Notes under the pieces: model-generated
What the model saw: only the letters and a program-made list of their open reading frames with translations
Database searches by the model: none
What the model was told of the DNA's origin: nothing
Part shown: positions 25,633 through 37,199 of the stretch, in pieces
Position numbering within the stretch: position 1 is the stretch's first letter
How the letters are laid out: every line of letters begins with the position of its first letter
Assembly (NCBI RefSeq): GCF_003597395.2
Contig: NC_133778.1
Span: 25,686,714-25,750,713, forward strand
Length of the DNA: 64,000 nt
From: Chelonoidis abingdonii
Lineage: Eukaryota; Chordata; Testudines; Testudinidae
Reading direction: 5' to 3'
Program-made: the position numbers and the translations under genes

Positions 25633-27239
25633 ATTTAGTGCTTGTGTAAGTTGTTCAAAGTCCTGGTGACCAAAATCACCTACATGGGAACAAATTGGAT
25701 CTTCAGCCTAGCAGAGAAAGATATAACACTATCCAATGTCTACATGCACTGTAATTACACCCTGTGATTACAGGAGAGACACCCATAGCCTGAGACTTTA
25801 TAACAGCCACTGATCTGTATGTTGTACCATTAGTAATTTAAAATATATTACATAAAAGATTCAATAGGCATAACACGTGAAAAAACAGTTTCACAGCCTG
25901 TAGTACTAAAAGTAAGAGAAGGATTTTTAATGGGGAAGAAATAAAAGCAGAAAGAATGACTGGCTAATATTTTCCTTCATTCCACTACTTGGCTTGACAG
26001 TCGTCTGCAATAAAAAAGTAATTACTGAAATTAGCACCTTTCAACACCTTTTCAAATTATGTAATTAAAAAAAAATAATGAAAGCAAATGCATGGAGAAT
26101 GGGTTTTCTTGATATTTAAATCTGGGATTTCAGTGGCACACCATAGATATCCTTGATGGCTAGTTTGAATATCCATTTGCAGAAAAGTCACAAGCAGTAT
26201 GTAAATTTCATCTACATCTAAATCTCCCTTTAACTGGGAAATACAAGACACACTTATGGAAATGTTAAAGATGCCTTTGAGACTGCTGGATGAAATACTA
26301 GACTCTATGAAATCCATGGGAGTTTTGCCATTGACTTCAACGAGGCCAAGATTCAACCTACTAAGTTTAAACAATGGGTTGTTTGGAATATATTCTCCTT
26401 ATCATTTTAGCTATTATTTTTGTGAGGAGACTAGGTATATTTTCACTTTAAGGAAGAAGGATACGTGTATGGGTTTTTTCCTGCTCCACTTGTCAGCTCT
26501 TTTTTATATTGTTCCTGAAAAATGGATATGTGATAATTCACAGGTTCTGGGGTGCACAGGCATGCATTATTATACAGTACATCATATAAAAAAACAATGG
26601 CCATTTGTTTTGGGTTTTTTTCAACTCCCAATTGAAATATAAACCCAAGCTGCATGATTCAAAGCTATCCCACTTGATCTTATTGATGGATTTACAAATA
26701 ATGGCTCTAGGTATGAATATATTCATTTCCCAGAGGGTTTTTTATTAATTATTGTTATTATGCTTCCATCCTTTTACTGCTGGAAGTGTGAAGAAAAAAA
26801 GGTGAGGGCTGAAACACTGACATTTAGCTTTCTCACTCTCACTGCATTTTAAATGTGTATTTATTTATTGCAGTTTGTTAGGTACCTATCTCTTAGGCTC
26901 TACATCAACATCTGAGGCCAGGTCCTCAGCTGATGCAAATCAATGTGGCTTTCTGGTCTTCATGGGAAATATACTGATCTTCACCCACTGAAGATCTTGG
27001 CCTTTGAAAGGATTAATAAACCTGCTGCTAATAGTGCCATGGTGGCATTACAAAAATGCATGTATTATTAATAATCCCATATGAGGAGGCTGGAATATCA
27101 TTTCAATCTCCAAAATACTACAGGCCTCATTCTGTCACCTTCACTCATGCAGTGTAATACACGACTCTGGGTGTTGTGTCACTGATAAATACTTACAGAT
27201 TAAAGTGCTACTCTAAGTCACCAGGAGTACATGTTTATA
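25633..27239. other. Non-coding, unassigned sequence
   Basis: No supportable gene. The 128-codon plus frame at 26256-26642 and the minus frames opposite it have no recognisable motif. Confidence 0.4.
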
Positions 27240-27549
27240 CCTTCATCCACACTGCTCCTTTTCAGTAAACACTAGTGTTATTATTTCAGGGGCAGCATCC
27301 CAGAGTTCAGTGTGCCACAGAAGACACTCTAGGCACCGCTTTGCTGTATGTTGCTGGTATAGTTTGCTGCTTTCACACAATTGGAGACGGTAGCTCCTGC
27401 TCATCTCTCCCTTCTGCCAAACTACATGAAAGTCATGAAGCAAGTCCATGATGATGTGGTTCTGCTCCTGCTCATGGGTCAAACGTTCTTGTGGCGTATT
27501 ACTAGACACTGAATGGAGTGGGTCCAGAAATATTTGAGGTGTCAAAGAC

Positions 27550-28640
27550 AGCTGATGGAGAGGCTGAATAAAAATCCACTGGAGTCCCATGGAACAGATG
27601 TGTGGAAAGCCAGGTTTGCAGTGGTATGCCCAGGATGTATTGCCACTTCTGGTCCTAGATAGCCGGCATGGTGTGGAGGGACCACATCATCTTGGAAACC
27701 TGGGACAACCACCAGTGGCTGCATAACATCCGAATGGGGAAGCAGATCTCCTGAGCTACTCAAAGTGCTTGGACCAGCCCTGCAAGGCCAGGAACTCTCA
27801 TTTTTGGAACCCATACCAAGACAGTACAGCTATTGCCCTTTGGAAGCTGGCAACTTCTGTCGGCTACTGGTCATTTGCTAATTATTTTGAGGTTAGGAAG
27901 TCAACTGTTAGGGTGATGGTACAGGTTTGCCACTCTATCACTACTGTCATCTACCTGTGGGTGGTTGCCATAACCCAAGTACCTGAAATTATAGCTGGAT
28001 TTCAGAGGATATAATTTCTGAACTGTGCAGGGGTCGTCAACAGAACACACATCCCAATACCTGACTACTGAGAGAGACCTGTGAAGGCTTAGTGGGCCAC
28101 AGGGTTGGTTCACGTACTCAAATGTTGGACACACACAAAAAGTTAATGACACCAGAGTGCTTAAGGAATTGGGATTGTCTTTGAGAGGTGAAGAAGGGAC
28201 TTTATTCCCCAGAAGTGATGTGGTTCTGTATGGTGTTTCTGTGCCAACAGTTATTTTGGGGGACCCTGCATACCTGCTCCTAAAGTGGCTCAGCAAACTG
28301 TACCCCACATTGCTGAGCCAAGAAAAAGGGAATTTCACCACAGACTAAGTAGTTGCAGAATGATACTGTAGTGCACCTTTGGGAGGCTGAAAGCACATTG
28401 GTGATGACTGTGGCCCTGTCTGGATGCCACTGTGGCCATAATTGTTGCATTCTGTGCTCTCCACAATATATGTGAGGCTACAGAGGATTACTTCAGGAGT
28501 GAGTGGGTACAGGACAGATCTGGACTACACACCCTGTACAGACAGCTGGATCTCACACATATGTACACTGCTCCTGGTTCCTGGCAGGCAAGGGGAATTT
28601 GTAATGCTATTCACTCAAACATCATGGAACAACAAAGAGC
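27550..28640 (+). pseudogene. PIF/Harbinger transposase pseudogene
   Basis: The remains of a Harbinger DDE transposase, read through stops and frameshifts on the plus strand. Recognisable pieces in order: QWLHNIRMG (27713), TAIALWKLATSVGYWSFANYF then EVRKSTVRVMVQV (27825-27930), VPEIIAGF, VVNRTHIPIPDY (position of the first catalytic Asp), ILGDPAYLLLKWL (second-Asp region), and LHNICEATEDYFRSEW (C-terminal part). The protein would cut and insert DNA together with a SANT/Myb-like partner; such a partner relic lies at 50041. At least five stops or shifts make it non-functional. The stretch 27240-27550 probably belongs to the same element. The gypsy LTR begins about 300 bp beyond its end. Confidence 0.87.
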
Positions 28641-28959
28641 CAGAAGTTGATTTTGGACTGTGCCGAGGAACACTACAAAATGCTATAATGGTGCTGGAAA
28701 AGTTCAATAGACCATTGTCACAAAGGTATGTTATAACATACCTCATTGGATTTTGATATCCAGCAGCTGATGTTAATGTACCAACTGAAAGCCAACAATT
28801 GTGGAGAGGACCTTCCCCACGATTAACACCTTTGGCCATAGTTTTGTGCTGCAGAAGGTTTATATACGCTTTAATGCCAGCATTGAGCAATGTTTTTGTT
28901 ATATGTTCACAGCTCTGTTTAAGGGTGCTTTATGGGAAGGAGTTTCACACATTCCTCCT
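28641..28959. other. Probable Harbinger 3' flank
   Basis: No coding trace. It sits between the transposase relic and the gypsy LTR. The last bases before the LTR are 'cacattcctcct'; the sequence right of the distal LTR at 47916 begins 'ttctgcacaaac', so a clean target duplication is not evident. Confidence 0.4.
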
Positions 28960-29152
28960 TGTGATGGGGCAAGGCCAGATGGCTACAGTAAAGTACTGAG
29001 GAACAGGTATGTTAGCCCCAGGCTAAACAAATCCCTAGTACCATGGTAACCAAATAGTAGTTGCTCCAGTTTAATCAAGGCACCTGGGACCAATTAAGAT
29101 CTTTCTAGAAGGCACTGGAGATAGCTACATTGATTAGAACACCTGCACCTAT
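28960..29152 (+). repeat. Partial Gmr1-like gypsy LTR (first about 190 bp)
   Basis: Begins TGTGATGGGGCAAGGCCAGA, the same start as the full 3' LTR at 47255, and follows it for about 190 bases. It then switches abruptly at 'cacctgca|cctatcatg' to minus-strand gag. It shares diagnostic variants with the 47255 LTR ('gaggaacagg', 'accatgg', 'ggcactggagata'). The LTRs inside the palindrome differ at these sites ('gagaaacagg', 'accctgg', 'ggcagtagagat'). By inference it is the left end of the outer gypsy element. Confidence 0.85.
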
Positions 29153-30094
29153 CATGTGGGCTAGAGGTTTTAGTCCCAGGGTTCCTCCACTCAGGCCAAT
29201 CCGCTTCCTATCTGGAGTCTCTGCTGGTTTTCAGCCCCGTTTTCCTCCACCCTAGGATCTCCCCAGGGGTTTGGCTGCTCCCACTTCCAGGGCTGGGATT
29301 GGGACTATTGTTTGCTACGAAAGAGGGCTTTCTTGGGGTTAGTCGGTGTCAATTCCCTGGCTATCATGCGTCTTTCTACCAGCGTGTCATCTTGTCATTA
29401 GGTTTGGACAGATCGTTCTGGCCTACCCATTGCGGAGATCTAGGTGGCAGTGTCCTCATGACTGGTCGATGACAGTTTCCTCTAGTATCTCTTCCGGACT
29501 CCGGACTCTGTTGCAACCACTTTCGCGTGCAGCGAGATGGATGAGGTCATACATTGGGACCGCTGGTTTTGTCTTCCTGGTACCTCACTCGTGATTAGCG
29601 CTGGCCCCCCCACTGCTTTTTTTCAGGTCGTTTACCCCAGATCTGGCCAGGATCTCTGCCATCAGCTGGGGAGGACTTCTGCTGCAGCCTCTTCAGGAGA
29701 TCATGGTAGGCCGTCTGGGCCTCCACACAGGAACTGGGCCAGAGATTGCAGACCACTGATCTCAGGCCATGGCCTCCCGTTTTAGGGCTGTCCTCTCAAA
29801 GGCCAGAAGGTATGCCTCATATATTATCCTCTTTATGTCATTTTCTGCAGCCGATGGCTAGCTCATTATGAGCCACGTCTATTCATGGCCACGGTTCAGC
29901 TCTGAAGGTCTTTACTGGTTTACCAGTTCCCGCAAACATAGCTCGGTCTTGAGAAGGTTGGCTTCCATCAGCAGGCGATTAGGTCTCTTGCTGCAGCCGC
30001 ATGCTTCTTGTCTGGGCGGCTGCCTGGACACGATGTACCCTCCTGCTGGCTTGCCCATGGCTTGTTATTCAGTGCCTGCACTACTGTCATTCAT
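29153..30094 (-). pseudogene. Gypsy Gag (SCAN-like) fragment, left palindrome arm
   Basis: Reverse complement matches the right-arm gag at 42814-43726 almost base for base, but with many scattered one- to few-base insertions and deletions, including a stretch of extra A/T near 29620. No frame is long. It covers the Gag N-terminus and SCAN-like region and stops just before the zinc knuckle, where it meets the partial LTR. The density of small indels is far above what the same segment shows on the right, which suggests poor consensus quality here. Confidence 0.85.
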
Positions 30095-30203
30095 TGTGGT
30101 GACAAAAAATTTAACCCTAAAACTTCTCTTTTTTTTTTTTTAAATTCACTCTCCTTCTTTTCCGCCACACTGTTCACACCAAAAATCCCACTCTGACACT
30201 CGT
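30095..30203 (-). other. Gypsy leader and tRNA-Leu-type primer site, left arm
   Basis: Between LTR and gag on the minus strand. Directly after the LTR end (...tgtcacaa) comes 'cgagtgtcagagtggga', a noisy version of the primer-binding site at 42711. A short T run at 30128-30141 corresponds to the A run at 42769-42782. Confidence 0.7.
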
Positions 30204-30859
30204 TGTGACAAAGGTTCCTCCTACCTTTGGTGGGTTACTGCACTTACTGGTGGGATTTGCTCACGCTCAGTGATTCTTCCTCTTGTGAACCAACGTCTGG
30301 GTCAACTTCCTCCTGTGATCTGCTCAGGGTTGCCAGGTTGGGGAGAACCTGGGCCCGCCTTCTACTCCGGGTTCCAGCCCGGGACCCTGTGGATTGAGTG
30401 TTCTATAGTGCCTCCTGTAACAGCTGCTATGCAGGTTACAACTCCCTGGGCTATTCCCATGGCCTCCTCCAAACACCCTTCTTTATCATCACCACAGACA
30501 TTTCCTCCTGAGTGTTCTGATTAATGCTTGGATTGTCTGATAATCTCAATCATCCAGTAGTCACACCCCTAACTATCATTAGCTCCTTGCGCCTCTTGCT
30601 CCCAGTCTCACACGCGCTTTCTTCTCCTCGGTCCTCCGCTGCCTGACTGGAGTGAGCATCTTTTTAAACCAGTGCCCTGATTAGCCCTGCCTGATGGCAT
30701 CTCTACTGCCTTCTAGAAAGATCTTAATTGGCTCCAGGTGCCTTGATTAACCTGGAGCAACTGCCATTTGGTTACCAGGGTACTAGGGATTTGTTTAGCC
30801 TGGGGCTAACATACCTGTTTCTCAGTACTTTACTGTAGCCATCTGGCCTTGCCCCATCA
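30204..30859 (-). repeat. Gypsy LTR, left palindrome arm
   Basis: Minus-strand LTR of about 656 bp from 'tgatggggcaaggccag' (the first two bases of the LTR are missing) to 'tttgtcaca'. It is the mirror copy of the right-arm LTR at 42049-42708 and shares its diagnostic variants. It has numerous small indels relative to both 42049 and 47255, and a deletion in the middle where the right copy has 'agctactttaattagaac'. Confidence 0.87.
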
Positions 30860-30959
30860 GCTCCACTCTAGGTGACTTCAAAGCAGTATATCTCAAGGAG
30901 GTAGGGACTTCAGATTCTGCAGGAACGCCATAGACCAATACTGCTAAGCTGCCTAATCA

Positions 30960-32250
30960 AGTGTCAGAGAGAGGGCCTTGAGTAAGGTATAATGAGTAAC
31001 GAATGTATGGTGGGAGGACCAGGTGGCCGTCCCTACATATGTCAGACAAGGGTACTTTGCGTAGGAAGGCTACAGAGGTAGGATAACAGATCTAGTGGGA
31101 ATGTGCGTCCGATCAATGCCAGAGGTGTAATGTTCTTTATCTGATAACAGAGACATATGCAGAGATCCATTCGAAAGCCTCTGGTAGAGATAGCCTATGC
31201 CCTTGGAACGGTCCACGATAGAGACAAAGAGTCTAGGAGAGTTTCTGAAAGGTATGGTTCTGTCCAGATAAAAAGATAAGGCCCTACACACATCAAGTGT
31301 GTGCATCGTGGGGCCTCGAAGGAGTTTGCATGTGGTTCGGGAAGAAAGTTGGGAAATGATTGGTTCATTGACGGTGAAAAGAAGCATGAACTTTTGGAAG
31401 GAATTTTTGGGTGTAAACGCAGAGTAACTTTGTCCTTGAAGAAGAGAGTATATGGTGGATCTGCCATATGAGGGCTGCTATCTCGCCTGCCCGTCTGGCA
31501 GAGGTAATGGGCACCAAAAAGGCTGTTTTCATCGACAGGTGCAAAAGGGATCAGTTGGCTGAAGGGCTCAAAGGGTTGTGAGTTTAAACAGGACAATAAT
31601 AGGTGAAGATCCCATGGAGGGTAGGTGGCTTAATGTCTGGATTATACGGTTGGAGTCCCTTCAGGAAACGTTTGGTGATGAGGGATGAGCGAAAACCGAA
31701 GTATTGTCACTGTACGATGAAAGGTTGTGATGGCAGCTAAGTGGACTCTAAGAGGAGCTGAATGACAGGCTGGATTTGCTTAATGTCCAATAGATAATCG
31801 AGTATCGCAGGAAGAGGTTGCAGATAGGTTTAGGAGACAGTTGTGTTGGTTGAGCACCATTTGCGGGAATCTTTCCCACTTTCGAGCGTAGGTGTTCGTA
31901 GTGGATTGCGTTCTGCTGCGTAGATAAGTACCCTCTGTACTTGGTCGGAACAGTCTAGTTCTGTTGAGAACCATGCAGGTACCAAGCTTTGAGGTGAAGC
32001 ACGGAGAGATGGGGTGAAGAAAAGCCGGCCCTGCCTGCCCGTGATAAAAGGTTCAGGATGAGAAGGGAGGGAGATCGGTGATTGAAATTGACATTCTGGT
32101 GAGGAATGGGAACCCACGGTTGTCTCGGCCATGAAGGTCAAATCAAGATTATCCTGGCACGATCCGATTCGTATCTTCGTGGAAAAGGACCCTGTTGAGC
32201 AATGGTATTGGGAGACATAAAGGAAGGGCCGGTGCCAGGAGATCATCGAA
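30960..32250 (-). pseudogene. DIRS tyrosine recombinase, left arm
   Basis: C-terminal recombinase of the DIRS pol region. The catalytic-Arg box reads ITSARRAGEIAAL (31471-31505, minus). LDVCRALSFYLDRT follows (near 31255-31320). The C-terminal box has SDICR then HTF..HY with the nucleophile tyrosine region at 30990-31012. A one-base insertion ('agggacggcc') breaks the frame between SDICR and the HTF box; the right arm lacks that base there. Frames elsewhere overlap with shifts (for example 31070-31387 and 31195-31596). The enzyme would join circular DNA to target; this copy cannot as written. Confidence 0.85.
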
Positions 32251-32423
32251 TGCGTCCCCTAGGGAGTGTTTGCCCAGTCCTGACCCCTGGAACAGAAATT
32301 GAGGCATTTTGTGTTTTTCGTGGTTGCGAAGAGATCTATGGTTGGTGACCCCAAGTGCGAAATATGTCAAGGAATGAGTCTGTCGTTATATCTCCCACTT
32401 CGTGCTCTGAAGGAAACGTCTGC

Positions 32424-33800
32424 TTAGCTCGTCGGCAGTGGTGTCAGCACGCCTGGGATGTATGCAGCTGATATCTGGATGTGTTCGCAAGGCACCAATT
32501 CCAGAGTTTCATGGCCTCTGAACAAAGAGAGTGGGAATGAGCCCCCCTTGTCTGTTGACGGTAGAACAATGCAGGCAATGTTGTCTGTCATTATGCGTAT
32601 ATGCTGATTCTTGATTAGTGGGAGGAAGCAATGGCAAGCATTCCGGATAGCTCGAAGTTCTAGAACGTTTATGTGTAGGGAGGTCTCGGAGTACGGAGAC
32701 CACAGCCCGTGTCCTGTGTGGTGAGAGATATGGGCCCCCCAGCCGGTGAGGATGCATCGCGAGGTCGTCATCATCACAGTTGGTGGAGTCTGGAGGAAGG
32801 GGACTCCAGAACAGAGGTTGTTGGGGACTGTCCACCATATGAAAAGAGTCCTGACCTGGTAAGTATGGTTAAGTTGTTTGTTTATTGAGTGCACGTTCCG
32901 TTGTAAACTGTGGCCAGCCAAGCTTGGAAGCACCTCATGTGGAGACGTGCATTTCTGGACCACGAAAGTGCATGAGGCCATGTGCCCCAGTAGTTGAGGC
33001 AGTCTCGGGCAGCAAACCTGAGGGCTGCTGTGAAGCCTTGTAGCCAGCAGTTTTATGGTATTGAATCGGTCAGGTGGAAGGGATGCCTGTCCGGTTCTGG
33101 AGTCGAGGCTTGCCTCTATAAAGTCCAGGTGTTGGGTAGGACTTAATGTGGATTTGTTTCGTTTATTTTGCAGGCCAGGGATTGAAAGCACTCGATGGTG
33201 ATTTTTTATGAAGCGGAGGCCTCGGCGTATGTGGAGGCCTTGAGGAGGCAATCATCCAGGTAAGGAAAATATTATAACTCCTTGTTTCCTGAGGTAGGCG
33301 TGACTACCGCTAGAAGTTTGGAGAAAACTCGGGGGGCAGTGGAAAGGCCAAATGGTAGAACTCTGTATTGGTAATGCATCGAGCCAAGGGTAAAACAGGA
33401 GAAAAATTCTGTGGGCTGGGTGGATAGTGACGTGAAAATAGGCGTCTTGTAGGTTGAGGGCTGAAAACCCAATCGCCCTGCTCCAGGGCTGGAATTATGG
33501 TGGTGAGAGTAACCATCTGAACTTTGTTTCTTGACGAAATTGTTGAGCCTCTGAGGTCGAACGGGGATTGGTTGCCATCCTCCAGTTTCTTCTGTGTTAG
33601 GAAATAAGGGGAGTAGAATCCTTTCCCCTTGTGTGCATTCGGGCACGAGTTCGATAGCACCCAGGTGAAGAAGATGTTGTACTTCTTGCTGGAGGTGTGG
33701 CTCGTGAAAGTGTCCCTAAAGAGGGACGGGGAGGTGAGTGGTGGGAGGAAAGGAGAGGAAGGGGATGGCAAAATACCCCGTTGTGAATGACCTCTAGTAC
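32424..33800 (-). pseudogene. DIRS reverse transcriptase and RNase H, left arm
   Basis: RT core with GFYSPYFLTQKK (33590-33640), then MVTLTTIIPALEQGDWVF, then YQYRVLPFGLSTAPRVFSK. The catalytic YLDD box is at 33251-33262, one frame away from the long 275-codon frame that starts at 33251. That long frame carries the RNase H part: INVLELRAIRNACHCFL with the acidic residue, then DNIACIV, ending near 32424. At the first RNase H Asp (near 32750) one C is missing relative to the right arm, which shifts the frame. The protein would copy element RNA and remove the RNA strand. Confidence 0.88.
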
Positions 33801-33829
33801 CCACTTGTCAGTGGTAGTATTCTGCCATT

Positions 33830-35700
33830 GGTGTAAAAATGGCTGTAGACGCGTGTCAAAGATAGTTGTGGCAGAGCATGCGCTGGAAGTTCGGGTGATT
33901 GTTTACGAGACCCTCGACCAAAGGTTCAAATTTGCTTGTTATTTTGAGGAAGGTTGGGGCATTCCCGGAAGAATTGGGGCGACACTGCTGGTATCCAGAC
34001 CTCTGGCGTTGGTGGTTGTTGTTGTTGATCCTGATCTCGGGAAATGCTGAGCATATGAGGGGTAGCATGGACGGTGGTAAGGTTGATATCTGTACTGTCG
34101 CCTTCTGTTTTGTAGGGTTCTGGATACCTAAGGATCGCAGAGTTGCCCTTGAGTCCTTCATTGAGTGCAGCACCTCATTAGTGGTGGAAGCAAGAGTTTA
34201 TCACCATCAAAAGGGAGATCCTCTATGGTGCTCTGAACCTCAATGAGGAAAGAGAGAAGAGGAGAGCCAGGACCTCGGCGCATGACCACCGCTGTAGCGG
34301 TGGATCTTGCTGCAGTATTGGCTGAATCCAGAGCTGCTTGAAGAGCTGTGCGGGATATGATTTGGCCCTCAGGAAAACTAAAGCTGTAAACTGTTGTTTC
34401 TTGTTGTCTGGGATGTGTTCAATAAAGTCCATGAACTTATTATAGTTTCTATGGTCGTACTTTGCTAGAACTGCGGTATAATTGGCAATTCAAAATTGCA
34501 ACGTTGAAGAGGCACTTACACCTTACGACCGAGCAGGTCTAGGCGTTTGCCCTCTTTGTTGGTTGGAGTCTTTCTTCCTTTATGGCGGAAATACTGTTGT
34601 TTGTTTCTCTGATTGGCTGCGTCCACTACCAATGAGTTTGGAGCGGGATGTGAGAAAAGGATTCAGAGCCCTTCGATGGAATGAAGTATTTACAGTCCGC
34701 CTGTTTGCAGGTTGGCTGGCTTGTGGCTGGAGTCTGCCAGATGGATTTAGAGAGGTTCCAGAAGGGCCAGATTTATTGGTAATGCCAATCTGGTAATACC
34801 GACGAAGATGGTTGCATGGATGTCTGTTAGCTCATGTTGTTGATCAGGTACTTCCTCCAGATTGATTCTAAGCTCAATGGCAACCTTTTGAAGAGATGCT
34901 TGGAATTTTCGAAAAAAAATCATCTGATGCAGGGGGAGGGAAGGAAGTAACGCCTCCTCAGGTATTGGATCAGTTGGTACGTTAGGTAATACTGGATCAG
35001 GAATTTGGAGTTAATTGATCCTGAGGATGGAGGGTGCTGCCAATGAGTCATATGACTTGGACGTTTGCGGTCTAGCCTGAGTAGATAGCGGACGTTGCTG
35101 CCGAGGGAAAGATAGTCACGGAGCCCAAAACTTGCCATGGTGATGGGAAAGGCATAGGAGGTGCCATCCAGGGGTTAACACACCAGGAGGTGGGATCTTG
35201 AGTGTTGGTGTTGTTGGGACAACTTTCCTGTGTCCGTGGGGACAGGACTCTGAGTGTGAGAATTCAGATTGCACTGGAACATCAGCCTGCAGTTCAGACT
35301 CCTCCTCACTGGAGGAAGACTGCTTGGACCCCAATCATTATTGTCAGGAGAAGCCATCCCCACAAGCAGGCGATTGCAGTGTAGGGTGACACTTAGGAGG
35401 GCACTTGAGTGGGAACTGCAGCGCTGGGGTCACAATTTTGAGTCGGTGAAGGCGAGATACAGATCCTGTGAGGAACCCGGCTGACACCAGAGTTCTGAGT
35501 CTTGGCTCCCGTGCCAAGTAGCGGTAGTAATGCGGTGCCGGCAGGCAGTGCTGTGCTATTAATAGCAGGCTGCGTGCCTCCGCGGGTGCCGGAGCTTGTC
35601 AGTGCCCCGCATTCATCGCGGTGCCGATAGGTGCCACAATCAAGGCAGGCAACTGAAAGCCTGTCGCCTCGCACCAGAGCCTCGCGCTGCACCACGAAAG
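33830..35700 (-). pseudogene. DIRS Gag-like ORF1, left arm
   Basis: Frames in order on the minus strand: GSKQSSSSEEESELQADV (35116-35334), KYFIPSKGSE (near 34690), FIEHIPDNKKQQFTALV (34385-34430), then ALQAALDSANTAARSTATA (near 34290-34340). This order matches the ORF1 of vertebrate DIRS elements, thought to be a nucleocapsid-like protein. Several frameshifts separate the pieces. I assign it by position and resemblance, not by a catalytic motif. Confidence 0.7.
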
Positions 35701-36147
35701 CACAGGCAGTTTAGTGCGGTCTACCGGAGGAGCCCGGCTAGTCAAACGCTACTCAGGCGGGGAAACTGATCAGTAAGGAAACTGATGAGCTGACCGGAGA
35801 GGTTTATCAGTGAAGCCTTGTTAGATTGTGAGTGCTCACTTAGCTTTATCAGTTTCTTTGAAGGTTAGAGCTGTTGTCTGAGAGTGGAGGCAGAGTCCGA
35901 GCCAGGTCTGAGGCGGACTGCAGGGATTTTGAAGCAGAATAAGTTTTCAGCTAACTTTCTGTCCTTGACTCGCTCTAGATTTAATTTAGTGCAGTGAGAA
36001 CCATTTTGGGGAATATGAGTCTCCCCCAAGCACTTATCTACACTTGGAGTGTCCATCAGAGAGAGGGATAGCGTCCTTACAGGAGGAGCAGCTCTTAAAG
36101 CCTGTTGAAGCCAGGCATATTTTGAAGCAGCTGACAGAACAAGAACA

Positions 36148-36167
36148 TTTTTTTTTTTTTTTTTTTT
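36148..36167 (+). repeat. T homopolymer, mirror of 36689
   Basis: A run of about 20 T whose reverse complement appears as the A run at 36689-36708. The flanks match too ('aagaacat' against 'atgttctt'), so the pair gives one estimate of the palindrome centre near 36428. Confidence 0.85.
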
Positions 36168-36300
36168 AAGAAGTAGAAGAAAGGTAGGTAACTAACTAAC
36201 AGCTAACTAACAGGAAAAACTGTCTAAATACAGGTATTTTTAAGATGGGGAAAGAAATCTTAAGGAGCTTCTGCTTGAGAGGCACAGTCTCAAGCCGCCA

Positions 36301-36545
36301 GGGTCTGAGGCCGGATAGCAAGGAAACTTGGGTAATCTCTCTCAAAAAACCGACTTAGCTTTAATCTCTGTCAGCTTTCCTAGGCTCTTGAGACAGACAA
36401 CGGAGCTTAAGCTGTGTGCGAGTGAGAGGCATTTGAGGGAGACTACCCTAGTTCCCCCAAGCATTTTACTACTGGGCTGGCAGTGGAACCATAACAGACA
36501 ACCGAGGGCTGCCTGTGACCTTACAGAGGTGCGACACTTGACCTT
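36301..36545. other. Non-palindromic loop at the palindrome centre
   Basis: About 240 bp between the two arms that are not clearly complementary to each other. Weak similarity to the DIRS 5' region is visible ('cccccaagcattttactact' against 'cccccaagcacttatctaca' at 36024). It may be a further, decayed piece of the same terminal region. No gene. Confidence 0.6.
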
Positions 36546-36688
36546 AGCGGCAGCCTGTTTGAGACGGAGTCCATAAGCAAACTCCTTTAAGATTTTCTTT
36601 CCCCATCTTAATAATACCTGTAGTTAAAGACAGAATTTTTCCTTTTAGTTAGCTGTTATTTAGTGTTACCTACCTTTCTTCCTACTCT

Positions 36689-36708
36689 AAAAAAAAAAAA
36701 AAAAAAAA
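36689..36708 (+). repeat. A homopolymer, mirror of 36148
   Basis: A run of about 20 A, the right-arm counterpart of the T run at 36148-36167. Confidence 0.85.
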
Positions 36709-37199
36709 TGTTCTTTCTGGTCAGCTGCTTCAAATATGCCTGGCTCACAGGCTTTAAATGCTGCTCCTCTGTAAGGACGCTATCCCTCTCGTCTGATGGA
36801 CACTCCAAGTATAAGTGGCTTGGGGAGACTCATATTCCCCAAAAATGTTTCTCACTGCACTAAATTAAACTCTAGAGCGAGTAAGGACAGAAAGTTAAAG
36901 CTAAACTTATTCTGCTTCAAAAATCCCTGCAGTCCGCCTCAGACCCTGGCGCGGACTCTGCCTCCACTCTCAGACACAGCTCTAACCCTTCAAGAAACTG
37001 AAGAAAACAGCTAAACGTGTAGCACTCACAATCTAACAAGGCTTCACTGATAAACCTTCTCCGGTCAGCTCATCAGTTTCCTTAGCCTGATGTTTCCCCG
37101 CCTGAGTACGTTTGACTAGCCGCGGGCTCCTCCGTACCGCACTAAACCCTGCCTGTGCTTTCGGTGCAGCGCGAGGCTCTGGTGCCGAGGCGACAGGCT

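Larger units (their letters stand above)
30860..36300 (-). mobile_element. DIRS-like retrotransposon, left palindrome arm
   Basis: A DIRS-type element read on the minus strand: 5' region (36300-35700), gag (35700-33830), RT and RNase H (33800-32424), tyrosine recombinase (32250-30960), 3' end at 'cctagagtggagc' next to the gypsy LTR. At about 5.4 kb it is near full length for the group. DIRS elements insert by a tyrosine recombinase instead of a DDE integrase, and leave no target duplication. This copy is cleaner than the right-arm copy: it keeps the longest frames. Both still carry frameshifts. Confidence 0.9.

Noticed and set aside
28955..28959. A 5-bp target duplication for the outer gypsy element
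   Set aside because: The five bases before 28960 ('ctcct') do not match those after 47915 ('ttctg'); shifting by one or two bases does not give a convincing match either.
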